Positions 24,556 to 32,375 of a stretch of 64,000 nt of DNA are shown here, in pieces. The notes below the pieces were generated by a model that saw only the letters and a list, made by a program, of their open reading frames with translations, was not told the DNA's origin and made no database searches. Each line of letters starts with the position of its first letter. The stretch's first letter is position 1. The position numbers and the translations under genes were made by a program. The stretch comes from Halorubrum depositum (lineage in GTDB: Archaea > Halobacteriota > Halobacteria > Halobacteriales > Haloferacaceae), in the NCBI RefSeq assembly GCF_007671725.1, contig NZ_VCNM01000002.1, forward strand, positions 868,001-932,000, read 5' to 3'.

Positions 24556-25518
24556 TTAATAGCGCCCGCCCGGTCCGCCCGGTCCGCCCGGACCGCGCGG
24601 GCCGCGCACGCCACCCATCTGCATCCCGCCGGGACCGCCCGCGGACCGCGCGAGGCTCTCGTTGCGCTTCCCGAACGCGAGCCCGATCGCGAAGCCGATC
24701 AGGTGCGCGAGGTGGGCGATGCCGCCGACGCCGCCCGTCCCGGTCTGGATCACGAGCACCGCCGAGATCAGCGCGATCCCCCACGTGAGGTACTTGATCT
24801 TCATCGGGATGACGAAGAACAGCAGCACCTGCATGTTCGGCCGCCAGACGGTGAGCACGCCGAGGATCGCGAAGCCGGCGCCGCTGGCCCCGAGCACGCC
24901 CGTCGTCGGCGCGTTCGTCGCGACCGCGAACAGGACGTGGCCGAGGCCGGCGAGGATCCCCGCGCCGAAGAAGAACGCGACGAACTTCTTCGATCCGACC
25001 GCGCGTTCGACGAGGGGACCGAAGAACAGGATCACGATGCTGTTGCCGATGATGTGGAACAGCTGGAGTCGAGAGTGCGAGAGCACGGAGGTGAACCAGG
25101 TCCAGACGTTGCCGATCGCGTCCGACCGGAGGACGAAGATCTGGCTGTGGGCGGCCTCGCCGAGCGTGAGCGTCACGGCCCACTGCGCGAGGAACGTGAC
25201 CCACATCGCCGCCAGCAGGGCGTACGTCGCGTTGCCGCGGACGTAGCTCACGAGCCCGCCCGTGCTCGTCTCGCGGTCGATGCGGCGCTTGACGCGGTCC
25301 GCGACGCCCGCGGACTCGCCGCCGGAGGCGCCCGATCCGCCCGCCTCGACGCTCTCGTCGAAGCCGCTGTCGAACACGCCGCCGGGGTCGTTCCACTGCG
25401 AGAGCCCCGGGCAGTCGTGGTTCTCCGGCAGACGGTGCTCGGCGCAGAACGTCTGGCCGCACCGCTTACACTGGTACGGGAGGTTCTCGTACTCCCCACA
25501 GACGTCGCACGTCGCCAT
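24556..25518 (-). CDS. rhomboid-family intramembrane serine protease with N-terminal AN1-type zinc finger
   Basis: 320-residue membrane protease. Residues 1-36 form an AN1-type zinc finger (Cys4, Cys7, Cys17, Cys20, Cys25, His28, His34, Cys36). Then a Gly/Ser-rich linker, six or more helices, and the catalytic dyad Ser212 (GASGAGF) and His272 (HLAHLIGF); the conserved HIIGN asparagine-side segment is at about 155-159. The tail is a Gly-Pro repeat (GPRGPGGPGG). A zinc-finger rhomboid of Haloferax volcanii (RhoII) has been tied to S-layer glycoprotein glycosylation; this is its likely ortholog. It heads an operon with endonuclease V. Confidence 0.92.
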   Translation of the reverse strand: MATCDVCGEYENLPYQCKRCGQTFCAEHRLPENHDCPGLSQWNDPGGVFDSGFDESVEAGGSGASGGESAGVADRVKRRIDRETSTGGLVSYVRGNATYALLAAMWVTFLAQWAVTLTLGEAAHSQIFVLRSDAIGNVWTWFTSVLSHSRLQLFHIIGNSIVILFFGPLVERAVGSKKFVAFFFGAGILAGLGHVLFAVATNAPTTGVLGASGAGFAILGVLTVWRPNMQVLLFFVIPMKIKYLTWGIALISAVLVIQTGTGGVGGIAHLAHLIGFAIGLAFGKRNESLARSAGGPGGMQMGGVRGPRGPGGPGGPGGRY

Positions 25519-26005
25519 TACCGCCCCTTACGTGGGCGCTCCTAAAGCGGTTTGGCTCTCTGACTCGGTATGTGGGATAGCAGTTGATGGGTACGGTGAT
25601 ATATTATAAGTGCAGAACGGAGTTCGATCGGGTAGCGCCGACGTAGCACCGGCTGTTCGCGTATAATTCGGAATTTACGCGGCGAACACTCGCAAAGCCC
25701 CAGCCGCTCGGCCGAATGAGATCGGTGACTCGACGCTGAACACCTCCAAAGCCCCAGCCGCGAGGACGGCGCACGCTCGCTGCGCTCCTCGTCACTCGCT
25801 GGGCTCGTTCCTGCGGTGCTTGCGTCGCCTGCCCCGTCCTCGCGGCTGCCCCTTTGAATTCCGCCCGACCGCAACCGCCCCGCACCTCACGCCTCCCCAG
25901 CCTCGTCGCTGACGCCGCCGGCGCCAGCGACTCCCTCGCGCGGGCGGTTCGCGCCGCTTCGCGGCGCTCACCGGCGCACGCCACCGCGGTCTATTTATAA
26001 ATAGC
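25519..26005. repeat. intergenic region with dispersed hairpin element, copy 1 (25687-25905)
   Basis: No gene is seen. An AT-rich start (ATATATTATAAG near 25600, GTATAATTCGG near 25657) is followed by two modules, CACTCGCAAAGCCCCAGCCG (25687-25706) and CACCTCCAAAGCCCCAGCCG (25741-25760). Then comes a perfect 15-bp inverted repeat (25755-25769 with 25834-25848) around a 64-nt loop, then CTTTGAATTC and a third module CACCTCACGCCTCCCCAGCC (25883-25902). The same layout occurs at 41.3 kb (reversed) and 59.1 kb. Open frames crossing it look like proteins but share no family; I treat them as spurious. A 14-bp palindrome CTATTTATAAATAG (25991-26004) abuts the aroD stop. Confidence 0.8.
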
Positions 26006-26710
26006 TCACCCGTCCGTCTCGCCCTCCCGCAGCCCGTCGACGAGCCGGCGGAGCGTCGCGAGCGGGTACTGCCCGGGCGCGGTCGCGTTCGCGGGGTCGA
26101 CGGGCGCATAGCCGATCTTCGAGCCGTAGAGGGGGGTGACGGCGCGGGTGTGGCGCCCGGGCTCGCCCATGCACATCGTCGCGACGCGGTGGCCGGCCGC
26201 GGTCGCCTCGTGGGTCGCTTCGAGCATCGCGAGCGCGTCCCGAGGGGCGGTCGCGGTCGTCGCCAGCTTCCCCACGTCGCCCTCGCTCACCGCGTCGGCG
26301 AGCAGGTCGACGAGCGCGGCGGGCTCGGGCGTCGACTCGAAGTCGTGGACCGAGACGACGACGCTGACGTCCTCCTCGCGGGCCGTGTCGCGGAGCGCGA
26401 TCGCGTGTGCCTGCTCGCCCTCGGGCGCGTTCCCGCGGAGGGCGGCGAGCTCGACGTCGACCGCGGCGACCGCGTCGTGTCCGAGCGCGGTCGAGAGCGC
26501 GTCGTACCGACCCAAGTCCTCGGCCTCGCCGCCCTCCCACGACGCGCGGTTCGTGACGAGGAGCGGGAGCTCCCCGTCGTAGGCGTCGAGCTGGGCGAGC
26601 GGGGCGTCCGCGAGGTCCATCCGGAACTCCGCGGCGTCGGCGTGCTCGCGCGCGCGCGGCTCCTCCGAGAGGTCGGCCGTGCTCGCGGTCAGGACGAACT
26701 CCTCGAACAT
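26006..26710 (-). CDS. aroD: 3-dehydroquinate dehydratase, type I
   Basis: Third step of the shikimate pathway: 3-dehydroquinate to 3-dehydroshikimate. The 234 residues have the type I signature: SVHDF with the catalytic His of the family (about residue 123), GDVGKLATTA with the Schiff-base lysine (about 149), then MGEPGRHTRAVTPLYGSKIGYAPV. Several acidic substitutions in an otherwise short enzyme are halophilic. It is a single gene, transcribed away from tfb's terminator side; other shikimate genes are not in the window. The AT-rich palindrome right after its stop may belong to the neighbouring element. Confidence 0.92.
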   Translation of the reverse strand: MFEEFVLTASTADLSEEPRAREHADAAEFRMDLADAPLAQLDAYDGELPLLVTNRASWEGGEAEDLGRYDALSTALGHDAVAAVDVELAALRGNAPEGEQAHAIALRDTAREEDVSVVVSVHDFESTPEPAALVDLLADAVSEGDVGKLATTATAPRDALAMLEATHEATAAGHRVATMCMGEPGRHTRAVTPLYGSKIGYAPVDPANATAPGQYPLATLRRLVDGLREGETDG

Positions 26711-26783
26711 ACCCGGGGGTTCCGGGGGCGGGGACTTATGTGTGTGCGTCCGTGGCGAAGCGGGTCACGCAGATCCCGCGAGT

Positions 26784-26788
26784 AAAAA
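26784..26788 (-). terminator. T5 tract after tfb
   Basis: Five T on the minus strand lie 12-16 bp past the tfb stop codon, before the aroD start. Such short T tracts end haloarchaeal transcripts, so this probably separates tfb from aroD. Confidence 0.4.
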
Positions 26789-26799
26789 GGCGGCGCGGC

Positions 26800-27774
26800 T
26801 CAGGCGACGAGGCCGTCCTCGGCCTCTAACAGCTCGTGGTACCGGTTCCGGATGGTGACCTCGCTGATGTCGGCGACCTCCGAGACGGCGGCCTGCGTCG
26901 TCTTCTCGTTGGTGAGGAGCGCGGCGGCGTAGACGGCGGCCGCGGCGAGGCCCACGGGCGACTTACCCGAGTGGACGCCCTTCTCCTTGGCGTTGCGCAG
27001 GAGGCTCTTCGCGCGCATCTCGGACTCCTCGGAGAGCTCCAGGTCGGAGGCGAACCGGGGGACGTACTGCTCGGGGTCCGCCGGCTTCACTTCCAGCTTG
27101 AGCTCGCGGACGACGTAGCGGTACGTCCGGGCGATCTCGGCCTTCTCGACGCGAGAGACGTCGGCGATCTCGTCGAGCGAGCGCGGGACGCCGGCCATCC
27201 GCGCGGCGGCGTACACGCAGGAGGTGGAGACGCCCTCGATGGAGCGGCCGGGGAGGAGGTCCTCGTCGAGCGCGCGGCGGTAGATGACGGAGGCGGTCTC
27301 GCGGACGTTGTCCGGGAGCCCCTGCGCGCTGGCCATGCGGTCGATCTCGCCGAGCGCCTGCTTCAGGTTGCGCTCCTTGGAGTCGCGGGTGCGGAACCGC
27401 TCGTTCCACTTGCGGAGCCGCTGCATCTTCTGGCGCTGGCGCGCGCCGAGCGACCGGCCGTACGCGTCCTTGTCGCGCCAGTCGATGTTCGTCGAGAGCC
27501 CCTTGTCGTGCATCGTGTTGGTCGTCGGGGCGCCGACGCGGCTCTTCTCGTCCTTCTCGCGGGAGTCGAAGGCGCGCCACTCCGGCCCGCGGTCGACCGA
27601 GTCGGCCTCGACGACGAGCCCGCAGTCGGCGCAGACGCTCTCGCCGTGCTCCTCGTCGTTGATGACGTTCCCGTCGCACTCCGGACAGCTGAGCGTCTCG
27701 TCGGTTCGTTCCGATTCCTCCTCGTCGGTCTCCGTTCGGGAGCGACTCCCCCGCGTGTGTAATCGTTCACTCAT
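26800..27774 (-). CDS. tfb: transcription initiation factor IIB (TFB)
   Basis: General transcription factor that bridges TBP-promoter DNA and RNA polymerase. The 324 residues contain a zinc ribbon (Cys30, Cys33, Cys48, Cys51), the B-reader/B-linker (VDRGPEWRAF through GLSTNIDWRDKDAYGRSL), and two cyclin folds (about 130-215 and 225-320) with the C-terminal helix-turn-helix EVADISEVTIRNRYHEL. Haloarchaea have several tfb genes; this one has the complete set of elements of a general factor. An extra acidic N-terminus (1-28) is present. A TATA-like TTTTAAGTT lies about 70-80 nt upstream. Confidence 0.95.
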   Translation of the reverse strand: MSERLHTRGSRSRTETDEEESERTDETLSCPECDGNVINDEEHGESVCADCGLVVEADSVDRGPEWRAFDSREKDEKSRVGAPTTNTMHDKGLSTNIDWRDKDAYGRSLGARQRQKMQRLRKWNERFRTRDSKERNLKQALGEIDRMASAQGLPDNVRETASVIYRRALDEDLLPGRSIEGVSTSCVYAAARMAGVPRSLDEIADVSRVEKAEIARTYRYVVRELKLEVKPADPEQYVPRFASDLELSEESEMRAKSLLRNAKEKGVHSGKSPVGLAAAAVYAAALLTNEKTTQAAVSEVADISEVTIRNRYHELLEAEDGLVA

Positions 27775-28060
27775 GGCTAAACCCCCTCTCGGTAACTGAA
27801 CACGGTCCGAGAGCGATCTTACCCGATAGACGGCGGAACCGAACTTAAAACGACCGGAACGTGTCGCCGGAAACCCGACGAAAGGACACGATCTATCACG
27901 GGTTTTCGGCGAGTGACACGATCCCCGAACCGAGCCGGCTCAACCCGACCCGGACCAACTCGGTTCGACCCAACCCGACACGGCCCGACTGCCGCCCGGA
28001 CGACCGCCGACCCTCCACCGACCGAAACGCTTGGGCCGCCGGCGTCCGGAGAGCGAATCG
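27775..28060. promoter_or_regulatory. divergent region between tfb and the BtuF-like gene
   Basis: 286 bp without a gene. On the minus strand TTTTAAGTT (27851-27843) may be the tfb TATA box. Between 27913 and 28010 the plus strand repeats short 'CAACCCGACC/GACCCAACCCGA' units several times, a low-complexity stretch with no clear role. Confidence 0.4.
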
Positions 28061-28873
28061 ATGACCGCTCCCCGCGTCGTCTCGCTGGCTCCGAGCGCGA
28101 CCGCGACGGTGACCGCCCTGGGCGCCGCCGAGACCCTCGTCGGCGTCACCGCCCACTGCGACCCGCCGGCCGACGCCGGATCGGTGCACTCCGAGTCGGC
28201 GTACGCCGAACCGGCGCGCGACGGCGAGATCCCGGCGACCGTCGGCGGCTGGCTCAACCCGGACCTCGACCGCGTCGCCGACCTGGACCCGGACGTCGTT
28301 CTCACGAGCGACGGCCTCCAAGACGACCTCGCCGAGGACTGCCGCGAGCGCGGGTTCGACGTCCGGCATCGCGAGCCCGCCACCCTCGACGAGGCGGTCG
28401 AGACGTTCGTCGCCCGCGGCGCCGACGTGGATCGACCGGAGGCAGGGGAGCGGCTCGCCGAGGAGTCCCGCGAGCGGCTCGACCGGGTCGCCGAGGCGGT
28501 GGCGGACCGCCCGCGCCCGACGGTCTACTGCGAGGAGTGGTCGGACCCGCCGATGGCCGCCGGCAACTGGGTGCCCGACGCCGTGCGCGCCGCCGGCGGT
28601 CGCTACCCCTTCGTCGACCCCGGCGAGCGCTCCCGCGAGGTCGACCCCGCGAGCGTCGAGGCGGCCGACCCCGACCACCTGGTCGTTCACGTCTGCGGGC
28701 GCGGCGACCGGGTCGATCCCGCGACCGTCGCGGAGCGCAACTGGGCGGTGGACGCCCCCGTCCACGTGATCGACGACTCCCTCCTGAACCAGCCGAGCCC
28801 GGCGCTGATCGACGGCGTCGAGCGACTGGCCGGGCTGTTCCACCCGGAGGCGTTCCCGAGGTCGACTCGGTAG
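28061..28873 (+). CDS. helical-backbone metal/cobalamin receptor-like protein (BtuF type)
   Basis: 270-residue protein resembling periplasmic binding proteins for cobalamin or iron complexes: RVVSLAPSATATVTALGAAETLVGVTAHCD at the start, the DLDRVADLDPDVVLTSDGLQ segment that begins the helical backbone, and RPTVYCEEWSDPPMAAGNWVPDAVRAAGG. It has no signal peptide, lipobox or membrane helix, and no ABC transporter genes are beside it. So it is probably a cytoplasmic corrinoid- or metal-binding protein rather than a transporter component. The ATG at 28061 starts directly at the first strand; it ends 78 bp before an NTPase gene. Confidence 0.75.
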   Translation: MTAPRVVSLAPSATATVTALGAAETLVGVTAHCDPPADAGSVHSESAYAEPARDGEIPATVGGWLNPDLDRVADLDPDVVLTSDGLQDDLAEDCRERGFDVRHREPATLDEAVETFVARGADVDRPEAGERLAEESRERLDRVAEAVADRPRPTVYCEEWSDPPMAAGNWVPDAVRAAGGRYPFVDPGERSREVDPASVEAADPDHLVVHVCGRGDRVDPATVAERNWAVDAPVHVIDDSLLNQPSPALIDGVERLAGLFHPEAFPRSTR

Positions 28874-28951
28874 CCGTCCCCGGAGTCAGCCCCGTAGCCG
28901 CCCCCGGAACCGACCCGACGCCTATTCGTACCCCGTCGCCCAACCGCCGGT

Positions 28952-29506
28952 ATGCGAGTCGGCGTCGGCAGCGGTAACCCGGTGAAGCGGCGCGCGGTCG
29001 AACGGGTCCTGGAGTCGTCGCGGGGGCGCGACCTCGCCGACGACCTCGCGGGCGATCCGACGACCGTCGCGGTCGAGTCGGTCCCCGTCCCGTCGGGCGT
29101 GAGCGAACAACCCACCGGCCACGCCGAAACCGTCGCGGGCGCGGAGAACCGCGCCGCGGCGGTCCTCGACGCGGGCGCGTACGACCTCGGCGTCGGCATC
29201 GAGGGGGGCGTCGCGCGGTTCGACGGCGCCGACGAACTGTTCCTCGTCATGTGGGCGGCGGTCTCGGACGGATCACGGGCGGGCCGCGGGGGCGGGCCGA
29301 GCGTCGCGCTCCCGGCCGACGTCGCCGCGCGGATCGACGACGGCGCGGAGCTCGGCCCGGTGATGGACGACGTCCTCGACACGACGGGCGTCGCGAGGCG
29401 CGGGGGCGCTGCAGGGGCGCTCACGGCCGGTCGCGTTGACCGCGCCGACGCGCTGGCGACGGCGGTAGCCGGAGCGCTCGGCCCGTTCGTCTCCGACTTG
29501 TACTGA
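28952..29506 (+). CDS. inosine/xanthosine triphosphatase (DUF84/YjjX family)
   Basis: House-cleaning NTPase of 184 residues that hydrolyses non-canonical purine nucleotides such as ITP and XTP. Family motifs are the N-terminal VGSGNPVKRRAVERV, the substrate-pocket VPSGVSEQP (about 47-55), AENRA, and GVGIEGGV (about 80-87), followed by the DGSRAGRGGGPSVALP loop. The length is normal. The ATG at 28952 begins the first strand directly. It probably shares a transcript with the BtuF-like gene 78 bp upstream, with no obvious functional link. Confidence 0.85.
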   Translation: MRVGVGSGNPVKRRAVERVLESSRGRDLADDLAGDPTTVAVESVPVPSGVSEQPTGHAETVAGAENRAAAVLDAGAYDLGVGIEGGVARFDGADELFLVMWAAVSDGSRAGRGGGPSVALPADVAARIDDGAELGPVMDDVLDTTGVARRGGAAGALTAGRVDRADALATAVAGALGPFVSDLY

Positions 29507-29669
29507 GTCGGCGGCGGTCGATCGAACCGAACGGCGCGGTTCGGTGTTCGTACCGAAACCGGAGACTGGTCCGGTACTCGCCGGGGGTATTCGACGGAGA
29601 ATCGCACGACTGCAGCGTGTTAACCGAGTCTACCAACCCGCTTATGAGCGGACGTCGCCTGTATCGGAT

Positions 29670-29924
29670 ATGAGCACGGTCCAATCGGACGCGGTCGTCG
29701 TCGAGCCCGCCGGCCTCTCCGCGAAGCAGGCGCGGATTCTGGGGTACCTGCGCGAGAACGCCGGCGACCGGACGTACTTCAAGTCGCGGCTGATCGCCGA
29801 CGACCTCGACCTCTCCGCGAAGGAGGTCGGCGCGAACATGAGCGCCGTCGCCGACGCGGCCGCCGACATCGACGTCGAGAAGTGGGGGTACTCCTCCGGC
29901 ACGACGTGGATGGTCACGGAGTAG
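29670..29924 (+). CDS. small haloarchaeal winged-helix-like protein (DUF7123 type)
   Basis: 84 residues, highly conserved style among haloarchaea, function unknown. After a short acidic N-terminus, the sequence AKQARILGYLRENAGDRTYFKSRLIADDLDLSAKEVGANMSAV reads as a winged helix with recognition helix near SAKEVGANMSAV, and ends in a wing-like EKWGYSSGTTWMVTE. It may be a small DNA-binding regulator. I chose the ATG at 29670 because the longer frame upstream (from 29544) has no halophile-like composition. The family name is from memory and uncertain. Confidence 0.72.
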   Translation: MSTVQSDAVVVEPAGLSAKQARILGYLRENAGDRTYFKSRLIADDLDLSAKEVGANMSAVADAAADIDVEKWGYSSGTTWMVTE

Positions 29925-29969
29925 CGGCGAGGGGGGTCGGGAAACGGCGTCGTCGGCTGGGCTCGTCGA

Positions 29970-30578
29970 CTACGGGTCGTAGGCGACGAGCTCGGCGGCG
30001 TCGTCGGCGAACGCGACCGCCTCGGCGTCGAACGAGTCGGCGTACCGGACCACGAGCGTGAGCAGCCGCTCGGGCTCGGTCAGCGCGTAGCCGTCGGTCC
30101 GGTCGAGCAGCCCGGCGTCGTCGAGCGCGGCGGCCGCGGCGCTGATCGTCGGTCGAGAGACGCCGAGATCGGCCGCGAGCTCCGCCCCCGTCGCGTTCGG
30201 GTCGCGCAACAGCGCGAGGATCATCCCGCGGGGCGTGTCGCGGCGGAGGTAGCCGAGCGCGCGCTTGTCGAGCTCGTCGAACCGGCCCGCCGGGAAGTAC
30301 CGGCGGTAGTCGGCGTCCTTCGCCGACTCGATCTCGCCCGCCTCCTCCAGCTTCCGGAGGTGGTACTGCGCCTCGCCGGTCCCGAGACGGAGGTCGTCGC
30401 GGAGCTTCGAGAAGTGGGCGCCGGGGGTCGTCGGCACGTAGCCGCGGATCGCCTCGCGGGTCTCGTTGGGGTCGTCCTCCCCGTCGGCGCTCGCGGTTCC
30501 GACGAACGGCGCGGCGGCTCCGATGGCGGCGAACCGTCGGAGCGTCTCGCGCTTCCGTCCGTCGAACCCATCAGTCAC
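29970..30578 (-). CDS. winged-helix transcription regulator with a signal-like N-terminal hydrophobic segment
   Basis: 202 residues from the GTG at 30578. Two winged-helix domains are visible: about 44-100 (AHFSKLRDDLRLGTGEAQYHLRKLEEAGEI) and about 107-170 (ATGAELAADLGVSRPTISAAAAALDDAGLLDR, ending in a wing). The first 30 residues (RKRETLRRFAAIGAAAPFVGTASADG) look like an export signal or membrane anchor, odd for a DNA-binding protein. Related haloarchaeal regulators with N-terminal membrane segments exist and are thought to be anchored to the inner face of the membrane. The true start could also be further upstream (in-frame TTG 30605). It converges on the DUF7123-type gene. Confidence 0.78.
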   Translation of the reverse strand: MTDGFDGRKRETLRRFAAIGAAAPFVGTASADGEDDPNETREAIRGYVPTTPGAHFSKLRDDLRLGTGEAQYHLRKLEEAGEIESAKDADYRRYFPAGRFDELDKRALGYLRRDTPRGMILALLRDPNATGAELAADLGVSRPTISAAAAALDDAGLLDRTDGYALTEPERLLTLVVRYADSFDAEAVAFADDAAELVAYDP

Positions 30579-30680
30579 GCGAGAGGATAGTCGACCCCGA
30601 GACAAAAGCACTTCGTTCGGGGCGGAATCGGCGGATCCGGTCGTTCTACCGGTTCCGCGACCGGTTCCGTCGCGGCCCGA

Positions 30681-31817
30681 TCAGGTCTCTCGCTCGACCT
30701 CTTCGTCGACCGGTTCCTCGTCCATTTCCTGAATGACCTCGTCCGCGGACTTGATGTCGCCCCCGGCGCCGCCCGCCTTGACCGCCTCGGCCTCCTTCTC
30801 CAGCTCCTCGACGTCCATCTCGGCGGACTCCTCGATCTGGCCGAGGATCTCGTCGATGTCGTCGAGCCCGAGCATCTTCCGGGTGTTGTCGTCGAACTCC
30901 TTCCCCTCTAACCCCTCCATCTCTTGGACGTCGGAGCCGGAGAGCGCCTTGCCGTAGCGGCCGACGAGGCTGGTAAGCTCCTGCGGGAGGACGAAGGTGG
31001 TGGACTCGCCCTTGCCGATCTCTTCGAGGGTCTCCATGCCGCGCTCGATGATGGCGCGCTCGCCCATCGATTCGGCGGAGCGCGCGCGGAGGACCGTCGA
31101 GATCGCGTCCCCCTGCGCCTCGAGGATCTGGCTCTGCTTTTCCCCCTGCGCGCGGATAATGTTCGACTGCTTGTCCCCCTCCGCCTGCTCGACCGCGGAG
31201 CGGCGTTCCCCCTGCGCTTCCAGGATCATCGCGCGCCGGCGGCGCTCGGCGGAGGTCTGCTGCTCCATCGCCTGCTGGACGTCCTTCGAGGGGTTGACTT
31301 CGCGGACCTCGACGCTCTCGACGCGGATTCCCCACTCGTCGGTCGGCTCGTCCAGCTCTTTGCGGATCTTCGCGTTGATCTCCTGGCGCTTGTTCAGCGT
31401 GTCGTCGAGCTCCATGTCGCCGAGGACGGCGCGGAGCGTGGTCTGCGCTAAATTCGAGACCGCCTTCTTGTAGTCGTCGACCTCTAAGAAGGCCTTCTTG
31501 GCGTCCATCACCTTGATGTAGACGACCGCGTCCGCCGTCACCGGCGAGTTGTCCCGCGTGATCGCCTCTTGGCGGGGCACGTCGAGCGTCTGCGTCCGCA
31601 TGTCGAACGCGTACGTCCGCGAGACGAACGGCGGGATCAGGTTGATTCCCGGCTCCAGCAGCTTCCGGTACTCGCCGAACACCGTGAGCGTCTTCTTCTC
31701 GTAGGCGTCGACGATCTCGAACGACTGCCAGAGCGTGACGACCACCAGCAACAGGAAGAGCAGGCCGACGCTCACGAGGCCGAAGCCGAAACCGAGTTGG
31801 AGGGAGATCGGGTCCAT
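30681..31817 (-). CDS. SPFH/stomatin-prohibitin family membrane protein
   Basis: 378-residue membrane-scaffold protein. An N-terminal helix (about 7-33) is followed by the SPFH/band 7 domain (about 35-190: EKKTLTVFGEYRKLLEPGINLIPPFVSR, TQTLDVPRQEAITRDNSPVTADAVVYIKV). Then comes a coiled coil (about 190-260) with repeated AQGE/AEGDK units typical of flotillin/stomatin proteins. The acidic C-terminal 100 residues are halophile-rich and end in a DEEPVDEEVE tail. Such proteins form multimers that organise membrane domains and often pair with an NfeD protein, which is absent here. The nearest genes on the same strand are regulatory, giving no clue. Confidence 0.88.
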   Translation of the reverse strand: MDPISLQLGFGFGLVSVGLLFLLLVVVTLWQSFEIVDAYEKKTLTVFGEYRKLLEPGINLIPPFVSRTYAFDMRTQTLDVPRQEAITRDNSPVTADAVVYIKVMDAKKAFLEVDDYKKAVSNLAQTTLRAVLGDMELDDTLNKRQEINAKIRKELDEPTDEWGIRVESVEVREVNPSKDVQQAMEQQTSAERRRRAMILEAQGERRSAVEQAEGDKQSNIIRAQGEKQSQILEAQGDAISTVLRARSAESMGERAIIERGMETLEEIGKGESTTFVLPQELTSLVGRYGKALSGSDVQEMEGLEGKEFDDNTRKMLGLDDIDEILGQIEESAEMDVEELEKEAEAVKAGGAGGDIKSADEVIQEMDEEPVDEEVERET

Positions 31818-31903
31818 GCCCCGAAGTTAGGCCATCTCGTTCTTAATACTTCGCCCGCGTGAGGGTTCGTTCCGTCGATTCCGGCGCGAGTCGCCGTCGC
31901 GGG

Positions 31904-32344
31904 TCACCCCTCGTCCGCCTCGAACCGCTCCGCGACGGCGTCGAGCGTCGCTCGGACCTGTCGCTCGTTGAACCGACGGACGACCGGCTCGCCGAGGGCG
32001 GTCAGCGCGTTCTCCGGGAGATCGTACTCCGCCGCGTACGTCAGCCTCGTCCCGCCGTCCGCCGGCTCGACGGTCAGATCGATCGTCCCCGTCAGCCGAC
32101 CGCGGAGCTCGAAGGTCATCCGCTCGTTCGGCTCGTGGACCGTCTGAACGATCTCCCCGTCGATCCCGATCCCGGCCATTCGATAGGTGTACGCCAGCCG
32201 CTTCCCGCCGTTCGGCAGCCGCTCGACGTCTCTGACGTCCTCCAGCCGGGGCGTGACGGCGGCGTGGTTGCGCGGGTCGTCGAGGAAGTCGAAGACGGAC
32301 GCCGCGTCGGCGTCGACCGCGGTCGAGTCGCGTGCCGTGAACAT
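31904..32344 (-). CDS. SRPBCC/START-like small ligand-binding protein
   Basis: 146 residues with a polyketide-cyclase/SRPBCC fold pattern: DSTAVDADAASVFDFLDDPRNHAAVTPRLEDVRDVERL at the N-terminus, central beta strands (GGKRLAYTYRMAGIGIDGEI, MTFELRGRLTGTIDLTVE), and the long C-terminal helix (EPVVRRFNERQVRATLDAVAERFE). Such proteins bind hydrophobic ligands or transform them. It starts 31 bp after the stop of the Bat-like regulator on the same strand, so it is probably in its operon. A ligand related to the carotenoid/retinal theme of the neighbourhood is possible but only an inference. Confidence 0.78.
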   Translation of the reverse strand: MFTARDSTAVDADAASVFDFLDDPRNHAAVTPRLEDVRDVERLPNGGKRLAYTYRMAGIGIDGEIVQTVHEPNERMTFELRGRLTGTIDLTVEPADGGTRLTYAAEYDLPENALTALGEPVVRRFNERQVRATLDAVAERFEADEG

Positions 32345-32375
32345 GAGTCGTTGTCAGAGCGTCTCGATCGTCGCC

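Noticed and set aside
24360-24614. Minus-strand Arg/Ser-rich frame in the region of endonuclease V
   Set aside because: It overlaps the endonuclease V and rhomboid genes, whose motifs and abutting stop/start leave no room for another gene.
25542-25874. Open frame of about 110 residues across repeat copy 1, similar to frames in copies 2 and 3
   Set aside because: The shared peptide only reflects the shared repeat DNA. Reading frame and start are not kept between copies, and the stem changes follow base pairing, not codons.
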